Source: Typhlomys cinereus
Taxonomy: Eukaryota; Chordata; Mammalia; Rodentia; Platacanthomyidae
Assembly (NCBI GenBank): GCA_023101885.1
Contig: JALPQD010000076.1
Coordinates: 1,018,897 to 1,082,896, forward strand
Direction: 5' to 3'
Length of the DNA stretch: 64,000 bases
Positions 20,579-32,897 of the stretch are shown here, piece after piece (the stretch's first letter is position 1; each line of letters starts with the position of its first letter). A program made the position numbers and the translations under genes. Below the pieces are notes generated by a model that was not told the DNA's origin, did not search any database, and saw only the letters and a list, made by a program, of their open reading frames with translations.

Positions 20579-22705
20579 TGCATATACCCACGTGTGTGCT
20601 GTACTATGCTATGTGGAGATGGAATGTTCTACCACTGAGTACATGCAGCCTCCCCTTAAGCATAAATTCTTGTTTCCTCATCCATGAAACAACTACACTG
20701 TCTCTTCATCTACTGGCAATCAAAATTAAGAATGCACTTAGGAAACTATGTTATGCCCAATTCTCCTTTCTGGCAATGCTTGAGATACATCCAGACACGC
20801 AACCTTACTCAGTTTCACAGAAGAAGATGCGTGGGATAGGAAAAGTTGTGCTGTAGAGCTGAGAAGATGGGTCATCAAAGATGGCTCAGAAGGTAAAGCT
20901 CTTTTTTTTTTCTCCCACATTTTATTTTTTTTGAATCATACAAACTCAATAGGTACCCCCATCCTCTCACTCCCCCTTCCCCTTCCCACCCCTCCACAGT
21001 CATCCCCCATTGCACTCTCCCCTTACCCCTTTTCTTTCACCCTCCTTCCCCCCTCTCCTGGTGCCTTTCCCTTCCTCCTTCCCATTCCCTGAAGCATCCT
21101 TTCGTGTGAACTCCAAGTCCACCCTAGTGAGGGTTCAGGACTCGGTGGCATAGCCTGGAGCCCCTACTTGGGCTCCCCATTAGTATGAGAACTCTATTAT
21201 GACTATGTAATCTCTTGCCTCTAAGGATCCCACTGCCTGGAGCCTTCTCCCCTGTGATCCATGCTAGACTTTGGAGGGGTCGTTGACATGACAGCCATTG
21301 TGCGAGTCAGGCAAAGTCCAATTCTGGCTGCTGCAGCCCTAACTCATGTGGAGTATCTTGCATATCGTTGATCCTCCCCATCTTTAGGCTCTTACAATCT
21401 TGCCGCCCCCCTCTTCCACAAGGTTCCCTGAACTTCATGGTGGGGAAAGATTTGGCTGTTCTGGTTCCAGGTGGTTAATGTAGGGTCTTTGGTGTTCTGA
21501 ATTATGGTTTGTTGTTATTTTCAGTTTTGCTTTTCCTGTACCGCCCTTGGCTGCATCCAGTTTGGTATCAAAGGTCACCTCCTAACCAGAGATAAAAGAC
21601 TATTTAAATGAAGATCTTAATATGAGGAGATTCAAAGGTAGATGGAAGAATAGGAGTAGGATACAGCAGTGGGGGGGGGTGTTGTCCAGTGGGGAGGGAT
21701 TGTCCAGTGTCCCATTTGTGGGATGATTACTGTCTATTCACCAGTCCCTATATCCTCCCTGATTGATGAGAACAAATCTGTTCAGTAACAAGTGACCAGA
21801 AAGGAAAGTGGGAGTGAGCTGCACCAGATGTCTCTCTACTTACATGCAGTACTTGACCATGGCCTATTTTCTCTATTGAAGTGTGATCCCCTCTCTTCTT
21901 CCCTCCTGTTTATAATCCTTTTGCTTACAGTAGTAGTACAGAGATTTACCTTTGAATATGTCATTAAGTGGGCTTGGAACTAGGGTCCAATTAAGGAATA
22001 CATACGGTGTCTAACTTTCTGTGTCTGGGATACTTCACTCAATGTAATTTTTTCTAATTCCATCCATTTCCTGGCAAATTTCATTAATTCATCTTTTTGG
22101 TGGCTAACTAGTATTGTTTTGTATAAATTTACCACATTTTAATGATCCATTCCTCAACTGTTGGAAATTTGGGTTGATTACATGACTTCGCTATTGTAAA
22201 TAGTGCTGCAGTGAATGTGGTTGTGCTCCTGTGACTGTAGAAATTTTTGCATTATGGGGGATTATTCCCAGTAGTGGTATAGCAAGGTCATATGATATTT
22301 CAATCTTTAACATTTTTTAGAAATCACCATATTGATGACCAGAGTGGCTGTATGAGCCTGCATTCCCATGAGCAATGTATGAGAGTTTCCTTCTCTCCAC
22401 ATCCTCTCCAGCATTTGGTGTTGTTTGTATTGTGCATTTTTGCCATCCTGACCAGGGTGAGATGATATCTCAGGTAAGTTTTGATTTGCATTTCCCTGAA
22501 AACTAGGAATGTGGAGCATTTTTAAAAAAATATTTGTTAGGCATTTCAATTTCATCCCTGGAAAAATTTCTTTTGAGTACCAAAGCCCATTTTTTAATTG
22601 GACCATTTATCTTCATGGTATTTAGTGTTTTAAGTTCTTTGTACACTCTGGATAATAGAACTCTATCAGATATGTAGTTAGTGAAGATTTTCTCCCATTC
22701 TGTGG

Positions 22706-23113
22706 ATTGCTATTGTAGTCAGCCTGCATTGTTTCTGAAAAATCACCATCGAATGGCTTAAGGGAACAAGGAGTTTATTTTCTCTTATGATATTCTGGTT
22801 ACAGTTCATAGTCCAGCTTTGACAGGAGAGCATGCACCAACACCAGGGCTAAGGGATATGGCTACACCATCATGACATAATGGCTGAGAGATGGATGATC
22901 CGTACTTGACAGACTAGCATATCCAGCCAGGTATACAAAAAGATGCCAACTTTCTCAATGAGCTCTCTGTATTTTATTCCAGGGCCTAGTCCCACCACCC
23001 GCCATGGGCTGAACCTTCCAGGTTTACTCTGGGCTTAACTCAACCATTAATTCTCTACAAATGTGCCCAGAGCTCCAACCCTCAACTGTCAAGTTGACAC
23101 CTGTGCCTAACTA
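22706..23113 (-). mobile_element. MaLR-type LTR nested in L1-C
   Basis: Antisense copy of the 13741/19040 family. On the minus strand it starts 'tgtcatagttaggcacagg' and ends 'gcaggctgactaca', a TG...CA layout. The flanking L1 sequence (ggcaac / gcaatccacagaatggg) suggests a gcaac/gcaat 5-bp TSD, with a 3-nt uncertainty at one end. Confidence 0.6.
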
Positions 23114-23327
23114 TGACAGTTGCCTTTTTGTTTGGTTTAATCTCTTTATCTGAACAGAAACTCTTTAATTTCATAAGATCCCGTTTGTTGAGTGTTGGTT
23201 CTAGCATCTGTGCTATTGCATTTCTGTTTAAGAACTGTTGGCCTACAGTTTTTATAGTCTTTGGCCTAATATTGAGGTCCTTGATCCATTTGGAATTTAT
23301 TTTTGTGCAGGTGACAAGTACGGGTCC

Positions 23328-23955
23328 AGTTTTTTTTTATTTCTTCCACTCATACAAAGTTGGTAAGTACCCCATTCTCCTCCCTCCTTTCACCCCTCCC
23401 TGGATCCCCTTGCTCCCTCCCCACCTTTCTTTTCCCCCTCCCTCCCTTTCTCCCAGTGCCCCACCCCCATTCCTGGAGCATCCTTTAGTGTGCATGTCAA
23501 ACTTCCCTTTGGGTCCTCCTCTCTGATGAAGTGTAAGGACTCAGTGGCATTGCCTAGAGCTCTTTTTTTGTGTGTATGTTCCCTTTAGTATAGGAACGCT
23601 ATTGTGGCTGTTAATCCCCTGCCTCTAAGGATCGTAGTGCCTGTGATCCATGTTAGACTTTGGGGGGTCAATGCTATGTGGGTCATTGCGCAGGTCATGC
23701 AAAGTCCTATTATGATTACGTCGGTTCTAACTTGTGTGGAGTATCTTGCATATCATTGCTCCTCCCCATCTTTAGGCTCTTACAATCTTACCGCCCCCTC
23801 TTCCACAAATTTCCCTGAGTTTTAAGATGGGGAGAGATTAGGCTGGCCTGGTTCCAGGTGGTTGATGTAGAGCCTCTGATTTTCCGAATTATGGTTTGTT
23901 GATTTGTTTTTTCAGTTTTGCTGCTCCTGCACCGCCCTTGGCTCCATCCTGATGG
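23328..23955 (-). mobile_element. L1 3'UTR fragment nested in L1-C
   Basis: Starts with poly(T) at 23328 and 'tcttccactcatacaaag', contains the C-rich (polypurine complement) tract to about 23480, and ends near 23955 ('gatggatatt'). The L1-C sequence resumes at 'agatatccagttttgcc'. About 24 bp of L1-C between two 'tccag' motifs is missing at the junction, so either the target lost bases or recombination occurred. Confidence 0.8.
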
Positions 23956-25184
23956 ATATTAGATATCCAGTTTTGCCAGCACCATTTGTTGAGGATGCTT
24001 TAATTTTTACATTGAATTTTTGGGCCCCTTTGTCAAAGATCAAATGGCTATAATTGTGTGGGCTTATATCTTGTCTTCAGCCCTTATCCATTGATCTACA
24101 TGTCTATTTTGGAGCCAGTACCTGGCTATTTTTATTACTATTATATTGTAGTATAGATTAAGGTTTGGTATGGTGATACCTCCAGCAGTGTTTTTGTTAC
24201 TCAGGATTGTTTTTGCTATCCTGGGCCTTTTGTGCTTCCATATGAATTTTGAGATTGTTTGGTCAATTTCTTTAAAGAATTGCTTTGGGATTTTGATTGG
24301 TATAGTGTTCAATCTGCACATGCTTTTGGTAGGATGGTGATTTTTATGATGTTGATTCTGCCTATCTAGCATGAGAGGTCTTTCCACCTTCTGGTGTCTT
24401 TTGTTAATTTCTTTCTTTAGGGTTTTAAAGTTTTCATTATAAAGGTCTCTGACTTCTTTAGTTAGATTTATACTAAGGTATTTCATTTTTTTCAGGGACT
24501 GTAGTAAATAGAATTGTTTCTCTTAGGACTTTTTCACCCTTGGTGTATAGAGAGGCTACTGATTTTTTGCAGATTTATTTTATAACCTGCCACTCTGCTG
24601 AATTTATGTATTAGTTCCAGGAGTTTCCTGATGGAATTTTTAGGATCACTCAGGTATATGATGACATCATCTGCAAATAGAGATATCTTGACTTCTTCTT
24701 TTCTGATTTGAATCCCTTTTTATCTCCCTCTCTTGTGTTATGGCTCCAGCTAAGACTTCAAGTCCAATAGAAGAGGTAAGAGTGAACAGCCTTGACTAGT
24801 GCTTGATTGAAGCGGGAATGCTTCAAGTTTTTCCCCATTGAGTATAGTCCTGTTGGCTTGTATATAGCTTTTATTATGTTGGTAAAGGTTCCTTCCATTC
24901 CAACTGTCTCTAGGGTTTTGATCATAAAAGGATGTTGGATCTTGTCAAAAGCTTTTTTGCATATATTGAGAGTATCGTGTGGTTTTAGACTTTGTATTGA
25001 TTTATATGATGGATTACGTTTATTAATTTGTGTATGTTGAACCAACTTTGCATTCCTGGAATAAAACCTACTTGATCACAGTGAATGATATTTTTGATAC
25101 ATTTTTAATCTGATTTGCTAAGATTTTGTTGAGAAATTTTGCATCAGTGTTCATCAAAGAGATTGGCCTATAGTTTTCTTTTTT

Positions 25185-25738
25185 TATATACATTTTTTAT
25201 TATTTCCACTCATACAAACTTAATAGGTAAATCAGTTCCCTCCCTCCCTCCTCCCCCCCCCCCCGAACCTCCTGTTCCCCTTCCCTCCCACCCCATCTCC
25301 CAGTGCCTCCCCCCCCCCCCCAATTCCCAGAGAATCCTTTATTGTGTATGCCTAACTCTCCTCTTGGTCCTCCTCTCCGATGACGTACAAGGACCCAGTG
25401 GCATTTCCCTGAACCCTTTTTCGTGTTTCCCTTAAGCATAGGAACACTACTGTGGCTGTCAATCCCTTGCCTCTTTTTTTTTTTAATTTTTTTATTATTT
25501 ATTCAGTTGTGCGTGTATGCCTGCGTGCGTGTGTATGTGTGTGTGTAGAACCACGGACGAATTCGGGAACCACCATGGACACCTCCACCTCCTCCTCGTT
25601 TACTCTGCCCCGGGATTCACAGGCTCCGCCCTACCAGGACCAGAAACGCAGGCGTCTATACGTGGGGTCTAGGATCCGAACTAAGGACCTTCCGCCTACA
25701 AGGCAAAGGCTTAACCCTTGAGCCACCTCTCCAGCCCC
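25185..25738 (-). mobile_element. SINE-L1 chimera inside one TSD
   Basis: A single pair of direct repeats, 'atagttttctttttt' at 25170-25184 and 25739-25753, encloses two joined elements. In minus-strand order these are a full young SINE (25738-25473, tRNA head to A-rich tail) and then an L1 3'UTR fragment (25472-25185) ending in poly(A). The SINE has no TSD of its own. The target on the minus strand is CTT/AAAAAAG, an L1 endonuclease site. This fits reverse transcription that began on L1 RNA and jumped to the 3' end of SINE RNA. Confidence 0.85.
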
Positions 25739-27539
25739 ATAGTTTTCTTTTTTAAGCGTCTCTTTATTAGGTTTTGGGATTAGTATGATATTAGCTTTGT
25801 AGGAAGATTTTGTGAAGTGTTTAATTCCTTCACTATTTTATGGAATAGTTTAAGTAATAGTGGTATTAGTTGTTCTTTAAATGTCTGGTAGAATTCTGGC
25901 CTGAAACCATCTGCTCCAGGCATTTTTTGGTGGGAAGATTTGAGATTACTTATTAATGTCCTCATTTTTATATGACTATCTAAATAATTCAAAACTTGCT
26001 GATTCAATTTAAGTACATTGTGCTTACTCAGGAATTTATCCATTTCTTTTGTGTTATCAGATTTCATGGAGTGTAAGTTTTGAAATATGACCTTATAACT
26101 CTGAATTTCTTGGGTATAAGTTGTGACAACTCCATTTTCATTTCCAATTTTGTTAATTTGGGTTTTCTCTCTTGATTTTGGTTAATTTAGTTAGGGATGT
26201 ATCAATCTTATTAATTTTTCTCAAAGAACCAGCTTTTTGTCTGGTTGATTCTTTGTATCATTTTCCTTGACTCAATTTCGGATTTCTCCCCTGATTTTTC
26301 TAATTTCCTCTCTTCTATTGCTTTTGGGATTGAATTATGTCTCTAAAGCTTTAAGCTGCATTGTTAAGTTATTTACTTGTGATATTCCATTTTTTATATA
26401 GGCATTAAGAGCTATAAACTTACCTCTTAGGACAGCTTTCATTGTGTCCCAGAGACTTTGATATGTTGTATTTTCATTATCATTTGCTTGTAGAAAATCT
26501 TGAATTTCCTTTTAGATTTCTTTCTCAACCATTTCTCATTTAGCATCACAGTGTTTAATTTCCAAGAATTAGTGTGTTTTCTGCCATTCGTTGTGTTGTA
26601 AATCAAGCTTTAGACCATGGTGATCTGACAGGGTACAGGCTATAATTTCAACTTTCCTGTATATGTGGAGATTTGTTTTGTGGTTCAATACGTGATCTAT
26701 TTTGGAGAAAGTTCCATGGGCTGCTGAGAAGAATGTGTATTCCTTGGTGCCTAGATGGAAGGTTCAATAGAGATCTGTAAGGTCCATTTCAGTAAGGGGT
26801 TGATTTAGTTCCAATGTGTCTCTGTTGAGTTTTTGTCCTGTTGATCTATCCCATGTTAAGAGTACAGTATTGAAATCCCCAAGAATTATCATTTTGGAGT
26901 TGATTTCTTGTTTTAGACATTGTAGTGTTTGCTTAATAAATGTGGAGGAGCCCATATTAGGTATGTTACGTTCAGTATTGTGAAGTCTTCCTGGTGAGTT
27001 GTTCCTGTGACTAAAATGTAGTATCCTTCTGTATCTCTTATGATTTTCTTTGGTTTGAAATCCACTTTGTCAGATAACATAATTGCTACCCCTGCTTGTT
27101 TCCTAGTTCCATTAGCTTGAAGAATTTTTGACCAGCATTTTACTTTTAGAATGTGCCTATCTTTTGTGGTGAGATGTGTTTCCTGAAGGCAGCAGATGGA
27201 TGGATTGTGATTTCTAATCCATGCTTGTAACTTGTGTCTTTTGTTTGGTGAATTAATTCTATTGACATTTATGGTTATAATAGAGAAATTACTTTGGATT
27301 CCTAACATATTTTGTGTTTAGTATCTTTAATAAGTGTATTAGTTAGCTCGTAGTTTGTGGTGATATTAAACTTCTATTCTGTCCTCCTGGATATGCTTGC
27401 TCTTTTCTTCAAGTTTGCATATCTTTTCTAGCATTTTTTGAAGGCCTGGTTTGGTGGTCATGTAAGTCTTCAAGTTATCTTTATGGTGGAAAATTTTTCT
27501 TTCACCATCGATCATGACTGATAGTATGCTGGGTATATC

Positions 27540-28442
27540 AGCCTGGGTTGATATCTGTGCTCATTCAATATTTGAAGTATGTCTTTCCAAGTTCTTCTGA
27601 CTTTTTCTGTTTCCATTGAAAAATCATTTTGTTACTTTAATTTGTTTACTTTAATAGGTTTACCTCTGAAAGGGACTTGTTTTTTCTTCTTTTGAAGCTC
27701 TTAGCACATTCTCTTTGGTATGTGTAGTATTTTGACTATTATTTGCCTTGGCATATTTCTATTTCAGTCATATCTGTTTGGGGTGTGGTATGCCTCTTGT
27801 ATTTGGCTGGGCCTCTCTTTCTTTAGATGTGGAAAGTTTTCCTTTATGATAATTTGAAAAATTTCTTCAGGTGTGGTATTTTGGGATTCTCGTTCTGGTA
27901 TTCCATGAATGCACATGTTGGACTTCTTCAAGGTGTCCCATAACTCTTGAATATTCCTCTCAAATATCTTTTTTTGGCTTTAAAAACTTCTTTGATTGAA
28001 CTGGTTTGTTCTTCCACTTCGTCTTCAAGATCTGATATTTTATTTTCTGCTTCCTTAGTTCTGCTGATAAGACTCTCTGTTGAGTTCTGTATTGAAGATA
28101 GCTTGTCTTTTAATTTGAATTTAAACTCTGCTTGCAATTGTTTTAACTTCTCTATGCCTATTTTTGTTTCTTCAACTGCTTTTCTCATCTCCTCCAAGTG
28201 CCTGTTGTGTTCCCGTTCAAACTGGTTGATGCAGTTATTTAACTCCTCCTGGATTTCCTCTTTCATTGTTTTGATCATAGTAAAGATCAGGCTTTGAAAA
28301 TCATTACCTTGGGTATGGCTTTCTTGGCCATTTTCTGTGAGTTTGTTCTGGTTGGATTCCATCATTACAGGGTTGATCCTTTTTGTAGGAGATTTGTTGT
28401 CTTGGTTTTTTTTCTTGTGGATTTGTGTTGCAACCTGGGCAT
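27540..28442 (-). pseudogene. L1-C ORF1, decayed
   Basis: ATG at 28442. A 145-codon open stretch (28365-27928) encodes the E/K/L-rich coiled-coil part of ORF1p, with NSTESLISRT and ISDLEDEVE as in L1-A and L1-B. Beyond 27928 the RRM and C-terminal parts are recognisable only in broken frames. Confidence 0.75.
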
Positions 28443-29042
28443 TTTTGTTTTATCTCTTATGTCCTTCTTTTTGTTTTTGTGTGTTCTGGGCTGAACTGAA
28501 GTAGACAATATAACTACACTTGAGCAGTTATTGCTAGTGTTTGTCTTGGAGTTGGATATGCCTGTCTGGTATTGGTGTTATTTCCTAGATGAGAATATTG
28601 GACTGTTAGTACATCAATTAAGGTGGGTTTAGTAGACAAGGATTGAAGATTAGTATGGTGGTGCACTTTTGAGGTTTACTTCTTTGGCGATATGTGAATG
28701 GTATAGTCCCTGAAATTGTATGGGGTTTGAGATTGCTATATGGAAATGAGATGGTAAAAAGTGTTTACTTATCTTAGAGCTGGATGTGAAGATTCTCTCC
28801 CGTATGGTGGGATGATTTTAGAAGTCTTCAGATGTATGGTGGTGTTCCCCTAGCCCGTTGCTTCGGTTTTCTCTGAACTCTGTTGAATTCTGAAGAGCAG
28901 GCAGTCCTCCTGGGTCCAGGGACCAGGGCAGAAAAGCAGAGTGGCTAGTGAGGTACACAGATGATCTGGAGCCTGTGGAGTGGCTTAGAGGCCTGAAGAG
29001 CAAGGAGTCAGCCTGGGTCCAAGGTCCAGGGCAGAAAGCAGG
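28443..29042 (-). promoter_or_regulatory. L1-C 5'UTR with ~106-bp monomers and a non-repeated tether
   Basis: On plus, 'gaagagcaggcagtcctcctg' type units start at 28891 and 28997 (period about 106 bp) and share 'gggtcca(g)ggaccagggcagaaa'. About 390 bp of non-repeated, AT-richer sequence separates them from the ORF1 ATG at 28442. This promoter repeat is unrelated by eye to those of L1-A and L1-B. Promoter activity is inferred. Confidence 0.6.
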
Positions 29043-29330
29043 AGGTAAAGCTCTTGCCCTGAAAGTCTGATGACTTGAGTTTAGATCACCAGATCCCATC
29101 TAAAAACCAGATGAGATGTCTGTAATTCCTGGGTGGTTATGAGACAGAGACTCCACAGTCTCCAGAGGTTTGCATGCCAGCTAGTCTGGCATATGTAGCA
29201 GCAATGAAGAAACTCAACTGTAAACAAGGTGGAAGGAAAGGTGAGAAAAGATACCCAGGGCATTGTCCTCTGACCTCCATCCATGCACAGCTCTGCAGAC
29301 TCTGTCTCTGTCTCTGTTTCTGTCTTTGTC

Positions 29331-29339
<9 letters not shown>

Positions 29340-29421
<82 letters not shown>

Positions 29422-29432
29422 TACACACACAC
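29340..29432. repeat. (TC)n(AC)n compound microsatellite
   Basis: TC units with rare interruptions to about 29398, then AC units. It is the tail of the split B4-like SINE. Confidence 0.97.
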
Positions 29433-29887
29433 GAGCATGCACAGTTAAATTCTATATATAATGGGGAGACTACTTTTACAAGACTGTTATAAGTCTAATA
29501 TGACCCAAAAAATCCAGAAAAAAAATCAATATTTAACTGAGACCAAGTCTTACAACTTGCTTTTATAAAACTCTTACCCTTAAAAGCTAAAGTTACATAC
29601 ACAGTAATGACACAGAATCTCCCCTCACCTTTTCCATTCCAGTTCCATTGACTTTAGTGGGGATCGAGTTTGAACACCCCAGCTGATGTTTAAATGAGTG
29701 TCTGTCAGGAAATCTGGTGACTGGCTGTGTTGTCTCAGACTCCAACTTCCTGTGCATTCTGTGGCCTGTGAGGAACTTCCTGCCATGCGATGAATTATGA
29801 AACTAGAATTTCAGGTACATGCGTGGGTCATCTTAAATTAGGATAGCATATCTTTCTCTTTTTTTTTAATGTTTTTGTGCTCTTTAA

Positions 29888-30120
29888 AAGTTTCGTGGAG
29901 AGATGGCTCAGGGGTTAAGACTCTGCCTTGCAATCAGAATATCCTGAGTTTGGATCCCAGGTCTCACATAAAAATACCAGAGGGAAACAGTGGCAGCCTG
30001 CACTTCCGGCCCTGGTGAGCAGAGCCTGAAAAATCCCAGGGCAAGGCAAAAAGGAGGTAGAAGCAATCCAGAATGATTGCCGAAATCACCCTTGTGATGC
30101 ACAGGGATACATGTGCATAC

Positions 30121-30155
<35 letters not shown>

Positions 30156-30175
30156 GAATGAAGTTAAAAAAATAA
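29888..30175 (+). mobile_element. Older variant of the tRNA-derived SINE
   Basis: Head 'gtggagagatggctcagggg', B-box 'gagtttggatccc', body 'ctgcacttccggccctgg' and 'ccagaatgattgcc', (AC)n at 30121-30153, A-rich tail. It lacks the CpG-rich body features of the young subfamily. Confidence 0.88.
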
Positions 30176-31154
30176 AAATTTTGTGTGAATTTTGAAAAGA
30201 TGGCATCACAACTTTATTTGCTTAAATTTTAAGAGTCTTTTCTTAGTTATTTTATTGTGATGCTATTCTAAGCAAGTGTCATGCCAAAGTTATGCATAAT
30301 ACTTGCCTAGTAGATTGAATTGTGTTCATTTGTGATGAGAGTTTTCAGTTGCTGACTTCCTAATTGGAATTTGATGTTTCAGTACAAGTCTATAATCCAG
30401 AGATCCAAGTTGATGTCACTCATTTCATTTTGATGTCAGCTTTTCTTTGCTTTCTTTTGTTCTGAGATTCCATTTTCCAAATTTTTTTTTGGGGGGGGGG
30501 AATGCGATATCAAAAAAAATCAGTGGGAATTCATTATTAATGAAAATCTTTTTCAATTACATTCGTGTTTGTGACTCATTTTCTTTTGTGGTGGGCAGTG
30601 CTGGTATTGAATTGAGCTGAAGACTTCTTGATTTTTATAAGTATTGCCATATCAACTTGAGGCAGAGCTACAAGAAATATAAGAAAGTATAAAAAAACTT
30701 AGTGACCTCTCCTTTTATAAATTCCTAGTTGGGTTCATTGCAAAGCTATTTTAATTCCCTCTTTCTTTCCATATTTTCTTCCTTCCCTTCTTTCCTCTCC
30801 CTTCACTTCCTATAAAAGGAGCATGACTGTGGGCCCAGAAGCTACATGAAGGAATCATGAAAATACTGGTGTATTTGATGGTTCAAATAGCTGCCTGTAA
30901 TCCCTGACCAAACCAAATGCAAAGGGCAGGATGGGGCTCTGTGGAGGAGGGGCTGGCAGCATGAGCACAACTGTTTAATGAAAGTTGGGGATCAGGGCCA
31001 GAGACTTGTCTTCTGAAAGAATGGAGCCTTGCTTCTGAGATACTCTTGCCGAGAATGGAGGGCTGAGATTGCTATTTAAAAACAAGAGGAACCCAAGGTA
31101 TATTCTGTTTCTCCCCTTAGCCTCCCCTCAACTGTTTAAGATGCACAGTGTGCA
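30176..31154. other. Unassigned AT-rich stretch
   Basis: T9 and G10 homopolymer runs lie side by side near 30482-30500. No coding or repeat assignment. Confidence 0.4.
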
Positions 31155-32027
31155 ATTATGAACTGAATTAGGCCTCCCTGGAATTCATATGCTGAGATCC
31201 TCACTGGTAGAACCTCACTGTGTGACTATTGAAGACGATAATTAAGTTGAAATGAAGTCACCTGGGTCGGCCCTCATGTAGTTCACGGCAGTCCTTGTAA
31301 GAAAGGATCAGGACATAGAGTCTCATCCTGAAGCTCAGGGAAATTTGCAGAAGAGGGGGCAGTAAGATTGTAAGAGCCTAAAGATGGGGAGGAGCAACAA
31401 TATGCAAGATACCACACACAAGTTAGAACTGAAGCAATCATAATAGGACTTTGCATGACCTGTGCAATGATCAACACATTATTGACCCCTCAAAGTCTAG
31501 CATGGACTAAAGGCACTAGGATCCTTAGAAGCTAGGGGTTAACAGCCACAATAGTGTTCCTATACTAAAGGGGAACACAAGAAAGAGTTCTAGGCAATGC
31601 CACTGAGTCCTTACACCTCATCAAAGAGGAGGACCCAGAGGAAAGTTTGACATACACATTAAAGGATGCTGTAGGGATGAGGGGAAGGAGGCACTGGGAG
31701 ATAGGGAGGGGGGAAGGAAGGGAAAAGGGGAGAGGGAGCAAGAGGGTGCAGGAAGGGGTGGAGTGAAGGAGGGGACCAGTGTACCTATTAAGTTTGTATG
31801 AGCAGAAATAAATAAATAAATAATAAATTTAAAAAAAGAAGGGATCAGTACACAGAGAAGAGGGACAACATGCAAGAAAAGATGACCAGCTATGGTCCCC
31901 AAGGAAACCAGCCCTGCCAACGCCTCGGTCGTGAACTTCCAGCCCCCAGAACTGCGAGAGAATCTATTTCTTCTGTCTCCTGGGGTTGTGGTACCTTGTT
32001 GTGGAGGCTCTAGCAAACTAACACAGA
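31155..32027 (+). mobile_element. MLT1-like MaLR LTR split by an L1 3' end
   Basis: The left part (31155-31312) has 'atgaactgaattaggcctccctgg' type sequence and 'attcatatgctgag'. The right part (31846-32027) has 'tgaacttccagcccccagaactg', 'gagagaatctatttcttctg' and a terminal 'gcaaactaacaca'. This arrangement is characteristic of MLT1-class LTRs. Confidence 0.65.
31313..31845 (+). mobile_element. L1 3' end nested in a MaLR LTR
   Basis: Sense L1 3'UTR from 'cctgaagctcagggaaatttg' through the polypurine tract to 'aagtttgtatgagcag' and an A-rich tail. Diverged direct repeats (about 'gaaaggatcaggacatag' near 31301 and 'gaagggatcagtacacag' near 31839) are the likely TSD. Confidence 0.85.
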
Positions 32028-32439
32028 CACAGAAGAGGGGGGAGAAGAGGAAGTTTTGAGTAGAAAGAAAGCATTGAGCTATGACAACTGAGCAGAGCCA
32101 CGACCCGGATCCACGACCCACAAGCAACATAAGCGGATGCTGAGATGGTCAGTGTGATGGAGCCCAGGGAAGGTTGTGTGATGGAGCCCAGGGAAGGCCG
32201 AGTGGATGCTGACTGACCCTGTGGGGCCGCTGCACAGGGGATGTGTACATGGAGGGCTTCGGGACAAAGTCTCCTGGGTGAGTGAGCACCATCCTAAGAC
32301 ACAGATGTGTCTACATGGGAAGACTGGGCAGCTGACCAGGATGATAAGGTACCAACAGCTGAGGAGCTGGTGGAGGAAACAGGAGCATCCTTTGTGCTCT
32401 TACGGATGCTTTTGTATAGATTTGAAGCTACTTTCTTCA

Positions 32440-32897
32440 AAGGTTAAAGAAATATCGGGTATTTGCCCAAAGGATCCTGAGTTGACATCCTTGGATGTCA
32501 ATGGTTATTGTAATATTATTAACAGTAACTAAGTTATGAAACCAAGCTAGGCATCTAGTGACAGAGAAATGGATTAAGAAGAATATAGTACACAATGTGA
32601 TTTTTTCAGCCATAAAGAAGAATAAAATTATGTCATTAGCAGGAAAATGAATGCAACTGGATATCATCACATTAAATAGATTAAGACAAATATCACATTT
32701 TTATTGTGGCTTCTATGTTTTATATAAATATATAAAATTGTGTATGGATGTAGGACATTAGAGTAGAAATGAAGACATTTAAAAAATACGGGAGACTGAT
32801 GGGAGGAGGGAGACAAAGAAGGAGGACAGAGGGCTATGAGAGTGAATATGCTCAACATATTGTATACTTGTGTGACAAGTTCTAGAAAAATAAAATG
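32440..32897 (+). mobile_element. Older L1 3' end of a different subfamily
   Basis: The L1 ORF2 C-terminal region is recognisable ('cagccataaagaagaataaaa' at about 32609-32629, then 'gcaggaaaatgaatgcaactgg'), followed by a purine-rich 3'UTR and an A-rich end near 32890. The 3'UTR is unlike that of the younger L1s here. The open frame ending at 32532 overlaps its start and is not a gene. Confidence 0.75.

Larger units (their letters stand above)
21980..27308 (-). pseudogene. L1-C ORF2, heavily interrupted
   Basis: Begins at the ATG at 27308 with the endonuclease domain (ICCLQETH at about 27190). RT pieces follow near 25780-26067 and 24758-25045 ([14 protein letters not shown]), then 24064-24486, and the C-terminal region near 22310-22606. 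Three later insertions and many indels separate the pieces. The ancestral stop is inferred at about 21980. Confidence 0.8.
20904..29042 (-). mobile_element. Older full-length L1 (L1-C) with 13-bp TSD and nested insertions
   Basis: Minus-strand L1 flanked by 'aggtaaagctctt' at 20891-20903 and 29043-29055. The order is 5'UTR (29042-28443), ORF1 (28442 down to about 27540), ORF2 (27308-21980) and 3'UTR with poly(A) at 20904. It contains an LTR (22706-23113), an L1 3'UTR fragment (23328-23955) and a SINE-L1 chimera (25185-25738). Its many frameshifts show it is clearly older than L1-A and L1-B. It keeps codons for His after DKIQ and for Trp after DTRR, where the younger copies have stops. Confidence 0.9.
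20850..29330 (+). mobile_element. B4-like SINE split by a full-length L1
   Basis: The SINE head is at 20850-20903 ('gagctgagaagatggg...gatggctcag') and the rest at 29056-29330 ('gccctgaaagtctgatgac...'), ending in the 'cctctgacctccatccatg' region and a TC/AC tail. L1-C inserted between the halves and duplicated 'aggtaaagctctt'. The coordinates given span the intervening L1. Confidence 0.7.
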
